Shown one piece after another: positions 46,533 through 58,104 of a stretch of DNA of 64,000 nt (the first letter of the stretch is position 1; every line of letters begins with the position of its first letter). A model generated the notes under the pieces. The model saw only the letters and a list, made by a program, of their open reading frames with translations, was not told where the DNA came from and ran no database searches. Both the position numbers and the translations under genes were made by a program. The stretch lies in the NCBI GenBank assembly GCA_023014335.1, contig JAECYW010000023.1:62001-126000 (forward strand), in the 5' to 3' direction. The DNA comes from Galerina marginata. Taxonomy: Eukaryota; Basidiomycota; Agaricomycetes; Agaricales; Galerinaceae.

Positions 46533-49039
46533 ATGTTCCAACGTTCCAACCTCCTGGTTAATGGGGGAACCTTCCTTCATCAAAACGATTTTCACTATCA
46601 CATCGGAAAAGGTGACACTTTTACTCTTGGAACGTGGATGTATCTCTCATCGACCGCCGACTAGATGGGTTTGACCGGCTTCAAGAACACGTTGCACATT
46701 CTGCATTTCATAACTCGGGTGAGCGGTTCGACAGGCCAAAATGTCACCCCAACACACGAGTCGCAGTTCAACGGAGGATCATGGACTGGATTACGAAGCC
46801 CGATTTTCATTCCTTCAACGCTTTAGTTATGTGGCTTTATGGTCCTGCCGGGGCAGGGAAATCGGCCATTGCACAAAGTATCGCGGAGCTCTGCTTTGCC
46901 GAAGGACGCCTTCTCGCCAGTTTCTTCTTTGGGAGGTCAGATCCGTCCAGAAATCATGGTCGCTTCCTGTTCCCGACCATCGCTTACCAGCTCTCCACCA
47001 CGTTCCCTTCAACCCGAGAAGGGATAATCAAGGCGATTGACCGCGACCCTCTCATATTCACCCGGTCTTTCTCTACACAGTTTTCTGCCCTCATCGTGGA
47101 GCCACTCCAAAGCCTTATCGATTCTGGGTACTTTGGTGAACCTACTTCTCCCCGATTGATCCTTATTGATGGGCTAGACGAGTGCCTCGACCGGAAGGTT
47201 CAGAAAAACATTCTGGAGGTTATCTTAAGTGTTCTAGCTCGAGGTCATGTCCCCTTCACCTTCCTTATCTGCAGTAGACCAGAGCAAGAAATCTCGTCTG
47301 CCTTTAGATCCTATGACGATAGAGGGATCCTCACCAGACTTGTCCTGGACAACTCATATCTGCCTAATGACGATATCCGATTGTTCCTTCTCGATAAATT
47401 TCACCAGATCAAGGAAACTCATCCAATGAAGCGATTCATCCCAGCATCCTGGCCCACCCGGGAAGTCGTAGGCTCATTAATCCGAAAATCATCTGGCCAA
47501 TTCATCTATGCCTCCACAGTCGTGAAATACGTTGAATCTCTACGGCACAAACCCACGGAGCGTCTCGACGTCGTGCTAAATCTTCGTCCTGCCGGCAGGG
47601 ACATGCCCTTCACAGAATTGGATGCTCTCTACATGCATATCCTTTCCTCCGTTGAAGAAATTGAACGGGTGCTTCACATCATAAGCTTTATCTTACTGGT
47701 GAACTTCTCGGCTAGTGAGGTAGAAAGAATCCTGTCCCTCCGTCCAGGAGATGTGGACATCCTCCTTTGCGACTTAGGATCGATCATTGGCCAAGTAGAA
47801 GATAAAAAAAGCGACAAATATAGACTGCAGGTTTTACACGCCTCCCTTGCCGACTTTTTCTACGACCGAGAACGTTCGAAGGAATTTTTCATTGACCGAA
47901 ACTCGAAGCGGAACGAGCATCTACAGATGTGTCTTCAGTTACTATCAGGTAAACATCAACCTCACAAATCTCCCAATGATGTTAATGAAACTTCGGATTA
48001 GATCAGCTTAAGTCTTCCCTGAAGGTTGACGACATTACGATGAGGTTTATCGCGTACAGGATACCAGAGGCAATGCCCTCAAGGGAGCTTAGAGATGCAA
48101 TTGAAAAATTCTCCTTGGAGCCGGCCTTTTCCGCGGCTATTGACATGAATGTTCCTTTCGACGATGCAACTTATCCTTTCGCATTATCTCAATGGTTCGT
48201 AGGGTCTTTTTTCTCCTGGCTCAAGGCAACGGTAAGCCGCTGTATTTGTACCCCTTTCTTCCTTCCTAAAATTGGGACAGAAATTCGAAGACGGGGAGAC
48301 GTTGTACATTTCCAAAGTCAAACCATTTCACAAATATCTAACCCACTATCTATCGAGACACTACCAGGATAATGCGTTAACTTTCTTAGTTGCTGTTTTC
48401 ACTCGTCCACCTAGGGATCGTCCGCGTAGGAAGCCAGTCATGGGATCTGTCCTGAACTTTCTTTTGATCCAAATGATTCAAGGAAACCGATACCTCGACC
48501 GGCGCATGGTCATGAAAGGCTTGGAGCTTACTAATACTTCGCCCGACTTTGCAGTTCCAAGGGAGTATTGGCAGCTCATTGTCGAGTTTCTGGAAGACCC
48601 AGAGCTTTCTGGTGAATACGCCTTGGACGGGAAAAGGTTTGCAACCGCAGCTTTGTGCTGTCTTGAATACCTTTGCGATCATCGTAGGCATGCAGTGGCG
48701 CCACCCTTTTCCCCGTTAGAACCTGAAATACGCCGCAATTTACCATGGATTTGGCGAAGTCGAAACAAGAAGATTGGACCATCGGCCATAACACAGCGGC
48801 GCAGACCACAGAAAAAGGTTTTTCCGACAAAAATTGCCCAGACGTTGGATGGGTACTATTCCGAAGCTTATTATTTCGCACTTGATTGCCTTCCGTACCT
48901 CCTTCTTAGGTTGGAAAATTCAGTGGAATTTGCCAATTTTGCTGCTCGAAATATTTTTACCCTCCCATGTCGCAAATTTAGGAGGGCAACGAAGCGCGCA
49001 AAGCTCGCAATTGCGGAATACCTGGAAAGAACCAAATGA
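46533..49039 (+). CDS. NACHT domain STAND protein
   Basis: Four exons, 46533-46611, 46665-47948, 48002-48231 and 48281-49039, give 783 residues. The first exon encodes only the short leader NLLVNGGTFLHQNDFHYH, a motif shared by many Agaricomycete NACHT proteins. Then come SAFHNSGERFDRPKCHPNTR, Walker A GPAGAGKS (86-93), Walker B LILIDGLDEC (~191-200), the sensor FLICSRPEQEI, and the winged-helix-like region ending near LHASLADFFYD. The remainder is helical with no clear WD, ankyrin or TPR repeats. STAND NTPases act as switches in fungal recognition and cell-death responses; no effector domain is visible here, so the trigger and output are unknown. Confidence 0.9.
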
Positions 49040-52004
49040 GAAATGTAGCCCGAGGGAGGGGGTGAATTCGTTTCAGGGGTAAAGCCGTAGCGAAGAGATT
49101 GTAGACACGAAGCCAAAGGATTATTTGATCCGCTTCCGCAGGTATAGGCATCTCTGGCGGCTGGCTGTGAGTCTGGCCTGCAAAAACACACAAAAGGCGT
49201 CGTTTCAAGGGAACACTCCGATATAATACCAACGTAATCTTCTATATCACACGCACAGCTTGCAGACAAGGCTCAATAAATCACCAGATATTGAGGAGGA
49301 TAGATTGTGACGAGCAGGGGGGACGAATTTCGTGGGTTAATTAAGAAACGACGAAGGAAAAACGAAGGATCGTAGTTATTTCTAACATAAGGACGAGCAC
49401 TTGGAAAGTTGAATTTCGATGTTGAGTGATGAGACCTGGGGTTTTGTGATAAAGGAATAGTACGTACTACGTAGTGCCTAAGCCCATTTGAAGCTTGACT
49501 CAGTTAAGCAGGCTTGAGGTAATATTGGGATATAGTCCACATAAATAATGAAGATGCTTAGCGTCGTCTTAACTTGCCAATACCTATCACGAGATAAATT
49601 AGAATCTGCAATTAAAAACCCGTTGTCATCGCGTCAGTCTATTACCCAGCACAATCTAATGATTCACGCACGATATCATCCAGCTTCCACCAACACCACG
49701 CCGATCGCCATACCCTTCTTTCCACAAAGGCATGGTCCGACGATCGGGCGCTCGAATTCTGATTGTATTCGAGCTTGCCTGCTGCGCTATCCTTGCCTCA
49801 GGCGTCTGCATTTTCTCGCCAGCATCTGGTTGTGAATGAGTAAGCGGGCCTGTGCGACGGCTAAGGACCAGGCATACAAAGCGCATTCGCACCTCTTGGC
49901 CAGAGCACCACTAGCTGCCATCCAGCCGGCTCCGGGTGGGGTGTAAAATGTCGAAAAGCCCGACTACAGGGTGGGTCTCCCAGGTCGTGTTGTACCCCTC
50001 CATTTGCCTGCATCGGCCTGCTCGGTAATTGACCATCCTCAACGGCACTGGTAGTTCGGAAGTGACGCCCCTGACAAACGTAAAAACTTCGTACGCCTGG
50101 TCAGTAGCACCTCGTCGTCGTCGCGGACACAGAATTCGACGTAGCCCTCAGGCAACCAGCTCAACGCGGTAGGCTGAACAAAGGATGTCAAAGGGCATCG
50201 GGTAACGGAACGGTCGGTGTTGTTGTGGCTGACGCTGCCGCCGATATTGAGATTGATTCCTGAAGTGGTCGGCGTCTGACAAAAGACAGAAGGGCAAGGC
50301 TCGAAAGGTACGATTATTGCCCTTCCTTTCGTGGGTTAACAAGGTGGCTGCTTTCGAATGTGTCGGAATGGGGACAGGATTCAGGTCCGCCAGCAACGTT
50401 GGTGGTGGGATGATGGTTATGATATCTCCAGCATTGACTTGCGCTACAACTTGGAAAGCGGTAACGGTGCTCCGACTAGAAAGCCGAGGGAATTGTTATC
50501 GGTAGCGATCAAGTACCAACTATAGACCGCATGGGAAGGAAATAAACGAAAGGAAACTGGATTGGTGGTCGGTGTTAAACCACCGACTGATAGTAGTCCC
50601 TCCGCGCTCGGGGTCGATGACATTGTTAACGATAACGAGGACAGCGAAAGAACTTGAACCTGGATTCAAAGGCGAGGAGTAGGTAACCCTTGCGACAACC
50701 TAGTTTCATAAAAAGCTGGAGGCGCGGTGGTGGTGGTGTGATTCCATTCAGTGCTATTTATGACGAAAAAAAGTCGCCGCCGTTACTGGTGTTGTTCAGC
50801 GGCCAACCTTGATGTAAGTAAAGGTCGGGAGTTTAACATTGTTGGAGTTGGAATTACCCCGATGGACACGTTGGAGGGCAGGGACACTGAATCGTATAGT
50901 TGCCCCTCCAGCTGCGTCGGAAGTCGGGCCTGAGGATGATGAAGTTTTCTCAAAGGAAAGGCTAACGAACGTCCATTGTCGCCATTTTATGGGATTGTGG
51001 TGACGGTGGGTTCCATGTATGGTGCAGAACCGTATCGAGGTTGACGCCTCAGCTGCGGCGGTTGGAGTGACGAGAGTTGGCGAAATGTGTTCGATGAAGA
51101 CTGGGTTTGGATTAGTCGATTAAACTTCTGGGCCTGCTTCTCGTTTAAGAAGATCGTCGTGGGATTGAGAACAGAGGCGCACAGGTCAGGCAAGCGAGGA
51201 AGGCCTTAGTTGATTGGAGAGTAGTCATCTGTTCGACAGAGTGGTGAGCATATTTATATCGATCATTGATGCAACACGGATAAGTACATGCATTAAGCGA
51301 TCATCTTCAACGCGAATCCACGGCTTGTCCGGTTCCGTCATCACTGTCCTCCCCCACCCGAATCGATCCAGGAGGGTACCACAGTCTTCTCAGCATCCGG
51401 CAGAGCGGCGACCTTCCAGCTCGGCTTCAAAGGCGCTTAGGCACTAGTGAAGGTTCTCGTCCCAGACGTGGAATTCCACGAGAAAATCGAGGGTTTCTCG
51501 CCTTTCAGCTCCGCGCTAGATGTGGGAGGCGCAGTGACAAGGCTGGTACAAAGCCTGCCTGCGACGAACGGACACCTACACCAGTGGCGAGTGGAGGCTG
51601 TTAGTTAGGTCGAACTCGATAAGAATAGTAGCTCACCGACGGACCGACGCGTGGAAGTTCTGCAGCTCAAGCGGGCCGGGCAATGAACTGGAAGGTAGTA
51701 GTTGGTGTACACATGTGGTAATGGACCGAGGATGCCAATGGTGGTTCGTCGCGGGCAACGACGACGGCACTTTGTCGAGACCGTGGTGGTGGTTGGAGAA
51801 ACCAATTTTGTTTGGTTCTAGGCAGGGAACCAAACATTTGATGGCAGCAGCGTTGCTTCATTCAAGTTTATAGTTTAGTACAACTCCCTTCAAGCAGGTT
51901 TATGGTCCGCATTAATGGCCAATAAATCGAATGCCTCGTCTGCAGCTTACTTCTTAGCTGCAATCTCTTAATATTTTCAGAAAGGGTAGGACAATCCGTA
52001 CTGA
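49040..52004. other. Gene-poor region, no recognised gene
   Basis: Many short ORFs on both strands, none with a recognisable domain. Mixed composition, with GTCGTC/GGTGGT-rich tracts between 50100 and 51850. Probably decayed transposon sequence, but no family can be named. Confidence 0.4.
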
Positions 52005-52271
52005 TACTGTACTATTTCATTCAATTCGGCAGTAACGCGTCACGCGGCCCTCAAAATCGCCGAAATGTAACGCTGGTAACGGCGCTCCTAACCCAGCGCC
52101 GAAACCGTTTGGTGGTAGCCGCCTCAATATAGCAAAATTTTGCGGCCTGCGGCGCTGGACTGCCGAAATTTTTAGCATGTCACGCCAACTTTCTGCGGTC
52201 GCCGAAATCAAATTTTCGGCAGGGTGGTAACGCGTCACGATGCCTGCCGAATTGAATGAAATAGTACAGTA
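52005..52271. mobile_element. 267-bp MITE with 28-bp perfect terminal inverted repeats
   Basis: 52005-52032 (TACTGTACTATTTCATTCAA... ) is the exact reverse complement of 52244-52271. With TA taken as the duplicated target, the ends start CTGTACTATTT, as in Tc1/mariner-like MITEs. A 13-bp direct repeat (GTAACGCGTCACG) sits just inside each end. No coding capacity. Confidence 0.9.
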
Positions 52272-53631
52272 AACAAGTCCTCAGGCCAGCCTCAGGCTCG
52301 TCCCCAAATTTGCCCCAAATCACCTTTCAAAGCATAGATTCCACCGGGAAAGAACGTAAAATATGAGAAAATAAACTCATGGTATCGACATATTCCCTCC
52401 CTACCTCTATTTTATGAGCGCCGTTTTGCGCCTACGAAAAAAAAAAATTGTATTCGTGGTAATTGACCAATCAACCGTTTTCCAGTGAGTTCTGCCAGTG
52501 AAAGTGACAGGGATTGCCAGCTCTTTTGTATTTGAGCACAATCTGTAGCATCACATGTACGACAATAACGTTCCTCCAAATGACTGGTTGGGACAACGGC
52601 ATAAAAGTTGGCTATGCTTGCAGGCTCTAAGGGCAGGTACAGTCGGCCTAGGAAGAATGTTCCGATGTCATTTTCTTTTTTCCCAACAGGCTGAGTCAAA
52701 TAGTGATGAGCACCTCAACATGATGCTGCAAAAATTGTTAGCAGTGTGAGTCTGAAAAGTACATTCACGCGTTTAAATCTCGGGCAAAAGGCCGAAGTGG
52801 ACCCCAACGCAATTTTTTATGCCCTGACCCGCAAGCCGCGGAGTGGGCACATGGCCAGTGAAATAAACACGGTGCTCTCTCTGGAGGCGGGAACGACTCC
52901 ACAACATCTCGGATTTTAGTAGTTGCAAGGGGTCAACAGCCCGTGAGGCAATGCTTTCATGACTACGCCTAACAGCCAATGTAATTCATTGCATTTCCAA
53001 ACAAATATAGTAAATTAGAGCAAGGAGCACGGTCTCCTTGTTTCAACTGAGTGCAATTGAGCAGTCAACTCCGAGCAAGGCCCAGCATGCTATACCCGAC
53101 AGCTATGAGAGAAATTATGTAAGTGAATGAGGAGGAACGCTCTCGGGATGGATCATTCCTCTAGGCTTACATTAATTGTCCAGTAAAGTGATACAGACTC
53201 GAATCTATAATCATCACTGTAGGGGTCGTGAAGTGCACAGAGAACCACAATCCTTCCTTTTTCGCAGAAGAAGGTGAATGAACGAGTCCCGAGGGTCGTC
53301 TCTCACGTCAAACGTGGAGTGTGTATTTTGGTCTGCCCAACAACGCCAGCCCGAGTAATTGATCCCAGCTAAAAATAGAATCAAGCGCTGACGGTTAAAA
53401 TAACCATGTCTGGTAATACACAACTAGAATGGCGCTTAGCGGAGCGATTGGTCATAATCCTAGAGGCTTAGTTTTATTTTTAAAATTCCAGGATCGGCTC
53501 CGTCGCCAGATTTTTGACAGGATTTTCGTGTCAGTAGTCGAATATGCGGAGCTATTCTGGGTAACATGCCTTACCGACCCAAAGCAAGTAGAATAAAAAT
53601 AACTCGCATACGCGTCTGCTAAAATTGCCAG
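52272..53631. other. Intergenic, no recognised gene
   Basis: AT-rich; short ORFs without recognisable domains. The right end is the promoter of the peroxygenase gene. Confidence 0.5.
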
Positions 53632-53638
53632 TATAAAG
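53632..53638 (+). promoter_or_regulatory. TATA box of the peroxygenase gene
   Basis: TATAAAG 57 bp before the ATG at 53695, followed by a C/T-rich leader typical of strongly expressed fungal secreted enzymes. Confidence 0.7.
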
Positions 53639-53694
53639 GCGGGCCATTCTCTACTCCAAAACTACAGTCCAGCTTTACATCCACATTCCTCAAG

Positions 53695-55111
53695 ATGTTC
53701 GCTCGTCTTTCAGTCTTCACTTTCCTGGCTCTCAGCATCTGCGCTGCTAATGCTTTCCCGCAATACCAGTCGCTCGCTGGCCTTTCCAGGGACGAATTGG
53801 ACGCTGTCATTCCGACCCTTCAGTTTTCACCACCCCAGCCCCCGCCAGGTCCTTTGGCCGATGACTCGACGAAGCTGATCAATGACCCGGCTCATCCCCA
53901 CTTACCTCTTAAGGATGGCGATATCCGTGGCCCATGCCCAGCGCTGAACACTTTGGCGTCTCATGGGGTATGTCATTTTATGGATCTTTCATTCCATTTT
54001 TTGTAATAAATTGAAAAACGAATAGTACCTCCCCCGCAACGGTATTGTCACCCCCGTCCAAATTATCAACGCCGTTCAAGAGGGTACGTAGTACTTCAAC
54101 GTTGACCACCATTGACTTCTAAAATTTATATTTTATTGCAGCTCTCAACTTGGAGAACACCTTTGCGCGTTTCCTCGTGTTTTCTACCTTCCTCGTTAAC
54201 GGTAACCCGATCACGAACCTCATGAGTATCGGTGGAGCAACTCCATTAACTGGTCCCAACCCACCTAAGCCTGCAACAGTCGGTGGGCTCGACAGCCACA
54301 ACAACTGCGAAGGTGAATATCGAACCACATATTCTGTACTTCATCATCACTAAATATGAATCTATAATATTATCCCAGGTGATACCAGCATGAGTCGCGG
54401 TACGTGTAGCTGAATTTAAATGTAAATTTATGACTAAAACAACGCGACAGCCGATTTCTTCTTTGGAAACAACCACGACTTCAATGAGACCCGTTTCCAA
54501 AATGTCAGTATCCGTTATTTTCTAGGTTTCAATCTCGACTAACATGTTGACATTCTTCAAAGCTCATCAATTACAGCAACAAATTCGGAGCTGGCAAATA
54601 TAACCTTACGGTCGCAACTGAACTCAGGAACTTCCTGCACCAGGATTCCCTTCACAACAACCCGCAATTCAGTCTCGTTTCCCCCCGTCTCTTCACTGCT
54701 TACGGAGAGTCTGTCTTCCCCATCAATTTCTTCATCGATGGGCGACAAAAGGATGGCCAACTGGATCTGACCGTGGCACGCGGTTTCTTCCAGCTCATGC
54801 AGCTCCCTCCCGACTTCCACCGCCACGACGGAGCTATCAGCAACGAAGGTTTCGAAACCGTTTACAACAAGTACCCAATTCAACCTGGAGGCAACACCGT
54901 TGGAGTCAACAGCTACAAGGCCGATCTCACTTCAGCAACCCTATTCCAACCATGCCTCCGCTACACTTCGTTCGTCAACAATAACATCAAGGCCTTGTAT
55001 CCCAACCCGACTGGTCTCCTCCGAAAGGCCATCAACACCAACTTGCAGTTCTTGTACGAATCTACACTAGCCGACAACTGCACCCAAGTCTTCCCATACG
55101 GAAGAGATTAA
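53695..55111 (+). CDS. Unspecific peroxygenase (heme-thiolate), long type
   Basis: Six exons, 53695-53967, 54026-54083, 54142-54312, 54379-54399, 54451-54503 and 54563-55111, give 374 residues, close to the UPO1 precursor of Agrocybe aegerita. Residues 1-20 are a signal peptide. Heme ligand Cys81 lies in GPCPALNTLASHG; the Mg site is E167-G168-D169 with Ser171; the acid-base pair is Arg234/Glu241 in RLFTAYGE. Two C-terminal Cys (LFQPCLRY, DNCTQVFPYGRD) match the UPO1 disulfide. By family knowledge the enzyme uses H2O2 to oxygenate unactivated C-H bonds and aromatics outside the cell (EC 1.11.2.1). The 21-nt fourth exon encodes the GDTSMSR part of the Mg site. All key residues are present, so activity is expected. 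Confidence 0.93.
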
Positions 55112-55410
55112 TCGCAGAACGACCATTCAATAATTTCCCCCTATTTAATTATGGTAATTTGGGGACGGTTGGGGACTTCAGTGTCAATAGCCACAGTTGT
55201 TCCGTGTTTAAATTTGCACAGCGCTTGATATTTAACAATCCTATTTATGTTCTTGAAGATTTCCGTCGAGGGTTAAGATCGAAGTTTCAAGTGGCAATTT
55301 TATTTATAAACAACAATCGAGTCATCCCCCAAAAAGGTACCTTTCGACCCAACGGGCCATGCGATGCCTGAGGTCCATAGCTTTACACAAATGATAAGAA
55401 TACTGGCCAA

Positions 55411-56612
55411 TTATGTACGTCCCAATCCCTCGGAGTACAAATCAACTGCTTCTTTAAAGACAATTTCAGACTCCACCTTCTGCTTCATCATCGCCCCAAA
55501 CCCGTAGGCATCGTCATCGTCTCCAAGTTGGAAAGCATCTCTAATCGTCTTTTTGTCCCTTCGTTCCATATTCTTGCGTAGCAGCCATCGGTTCTCGGAG
55601 TCCTGCCTAATCAATGCATTGATATACCTACACCAAAGTCCAGCCAAAGGTCAGCTCGTTCCACGTTGAACGGAACCACACAGAATTACGCACTCCATGT
55701 AGTTAAGCACATTGACCGGCTTCTTGTGAGTTCTTCCGATTAGAGGAATTTCTATCTCTTTAGCGTTACGCGCTAGCTCCATCACATCTTCGGTTATGAG
55801 AAAAACATTGTGCAAAATTGTGAAACGGCCCCCTGCACAGTGAATAAATTCAACAGTGCCCCTCGGGTACCCTAATCCCAAGCCGCGAAGTACTGCCCGG
55901 TTTTTCTCCTGGGTAGGATCCGTACCCCCGAATTTTTCTGTGATCGACCATCCGGAGTTTATCATGCAGATCTGGAGCATCCCCTGCATTGCGCGGTCTT
56001 CGTAGCCATTCTTTGTCATGAGTCTGAAGAGGTCAAGGACATCGGTAGGCTCGAAAGCCACGAAGATTTGCACCATGAATAATTCGTTCATATCTTCCTT
56101 TTTCTTATCCAGCAGTTTTAGTTCAAGGGCAATAAGCACCTCGAGGTGACGTTTCAGGAAATCGTTCGCCGCGAAAGTCTGACAAAGTTTGTTGACATCC
56201 ACGAATTTGGTAGACGATACCGCTCCAAGACAGACGCCTTTGTGATTTGGCCTGCCAAATGAGGTGCGTTTAATGCGAAGTTTGGCGTGGTCAGCCCTAG
56301 CGAATCTTCACCCACCAATCTGCCACTTGACACTTTGTGTTGTGTCAATGTCAATCATGAATTACGTTACATTTGGATGAGAGTGACTCACTTCCCGCGA
56401 GCAGTATAGACCTCCACACTTTACAAATAATAAGTGAATTAGTGAATGCAACATATTAATGCGAAAAGACGTACATGAGTGCATTTCTTGAGATTTTCAC
56501 TGTCCCCTCCACCGCATTTCATGCATGCCGACTTCATGCCCCTTCGATGATCCCTTATCTCCTTCTGAGAAGTCCGAACAGTGTTGTTGTTCGTGGAGCT
56601 GGAATTGGGCAT
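55411..56612 (-). CDS. MYND zinc-finger protein
   Basis: Five exons, 56612-56475, 56418-56392, 56332-56316, 56251-55694 and 55627-55411, give 318 residues. The zinc finger is spread over the first four exons: CMKC, KCTH/C, GGLYCSRE/CQVADW and then HKGVC, matching the C-x2-C...C-x2-C...C-x3-C...H-x3-C MYND layout. The third exon is only 17 nt (CQVADW). The remaining ~240 residues are helical (LEVLIALELKLLDKKKEDM, MVQIFVAFEPTDVLDLF) and match Agaricomycete MYND-only proteins; no SET domain is present. MYND fingers bind proline-rich partners; the role here is unknown. It is divergent from apn1 across 370 bp. Confidence 0.85.
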
Positions 56613-56982
56613 CTTGTTTCGTAGAGGATCAAGTGGTATATGAGTTAAAGGGTTGAATAGAAGTTGAAAAAGGGAAACTTGAACGCGCGACGCGATCTTC
56701 CAATTACGGTATATCTCTCACGCCTACACCTTATCTTATCTTTCGATGTGTGAGGTGAGTTGCTAGGATGAGGACCTGGCTTTCAAGGTCCAACTTTACA
56801 TGACGCTCAACTATCAACAATAAAGAAAGAATAGGACTGGAAGGTCGCACGGCCTTACTGCAGCCAACGGCCGTCGGCGCTGGGCCCATCTTATCTTGTG
56901 CTGTGCCAATCTGTTTGGTTCCAAAGCTTCAATCAAACACCACGTCGTTGGGCGTACATCACTCTTCTACGCGTCCAAGTCC
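56613..56982. promoter_or_regulatory. Divergent promoter region, MYND / apn1
   Basis: The only intergenic DNA between the two start codons. No clear TATA box on either side. Confidence 0.5.
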
Positions 56983-57891
56983 ATGTTACAAAGCTATCTT
57001 ATTCCCTCTCCGTTATTTTTTCAGTCAAGAAACATCTGTCCTACGACCAGGAACCAATTTGGACGAGGCTTGATGGCGAAAACACGACAATTTACTCGTG
57101 CGTCGAACGTCGAAAATTCAGCCGTTGATCATTTTGAGGAGAAGGGCTTCAAGCATAATCCGGACCATGAACCACCCAAGAAGAGGTTTAAACTCAAAAG
57201 GACGTCTGAAAGTGGTGAATTTAATATCATTGTGCCCAGCTGGGCGCAAGTTTCCCTGAAAACTCGATGATGGAGTGGACTGACTTTGAACCTTCTTGCA
57301 GGTCTTGATCCCGTCAGTGGGGATCACGAATGCTCTAAACCAAATGAAAAACGGAAGAAGAAACCCAAAAATACAGCAGTAGACACTGACGATTTTCTTC
57401 CTCGCGTGGACAGCCCTTGGAAAGTCGGCGCACATGTATCTGCAGCTGGTGGAGTCGAGAATGCTGTCGCGAACGCTGCTGCAATTGGGTGAGCTAATCC
57501 AGCTACCTGGATGGAAACCCAATTCTCGACATAAACTGACGCGAGTTTGGAAATACTAGAGCCACTGCATTCGCCCTCTTCTTAAAATCTCAGCGGAAGT
57601 GGGAATCTCCGCCCCTCCAAGATACTTCCGTCACAGAATTCAAGAAGAGGATGAAGGAATTTGGGTATTCGCCGAGAGTGGTCCTTCCTCACGGTAGCTA
57701 CCTCATTAATCTAGGGAATCCTGACGTGTAAGTCGTCGTCCTAGTTCTTTTCGTCTCTTTTCGAGATTTGGCTTAACCTTCGTATCACTGATATTGCTAT
57801 CCCCCAGTGAAAAACGGGAGAAATCATATGCTTGCTTTTTAGACGACCTCAAGCGGTGCGAGGACCTTGGTTTGGAGTTGTATAACTTCCA
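56983..57891 (+). CDS. apn1: AP endonuclease (Apn1/endonuclease IV), 5' part only
   Basis: Four exons, 56983-57214, 57302-57488, 57560-57727 and 57808-57891, encode 223 residues in frame. Family marks are SPWKVGAHVSAAGGVENAV (with a metal-ligand His), ATAFALFLKSQRKW, RVVLPHGSYLINLGNPD (second His) and the lead-in DLKRCEDLGLELYNF. The expected continuation HPGSTVG and the rest of the TIM barrel are not found before the LINE begins. The donor GTAAGC after exon 4 is intact, so the rest may resume beyond 64000, or the gene is broken. The first ~30 residues (LQSYLIPSPLFFQSRNIC) look like a mitochondrial leader; a second ATG at 57073 would make a form without it. Apn1 repairs abasic sites and blocked 3' ends. 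Confidence 0.85.
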
Positions 57892-58104
57892 GTAAGCCCC
57901 TTGCCCAAGCGGGAACTTGAGCATCATTTTCTCCCTTTCTCATTGTTACAATTGTTACAATGTGACATCTATCTACGTCTACAAGAGACTAAGGGTAATT
58001 TAACAAATCAACCTCGATAGATCGTTATGAAGCAATTGGTACTCTATAAGGTCGCTGGTAACGGGTGCGTTAAAACCCTTTGGGAAAAAGCTACCGGTCC
58101 GCGG
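57892..58104. other. Junction of apn1 intron 4 and LINE 3' end
   Basis: Starts with the intron donor GTAAGC and reaches the LINE stop codon at 58105. The exact LINE 3' end is unclear; no poly(A) or short tail repeat is visible. A TTGTTACAA duplication lies at about 57943-57961. Confidence 0.5.
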
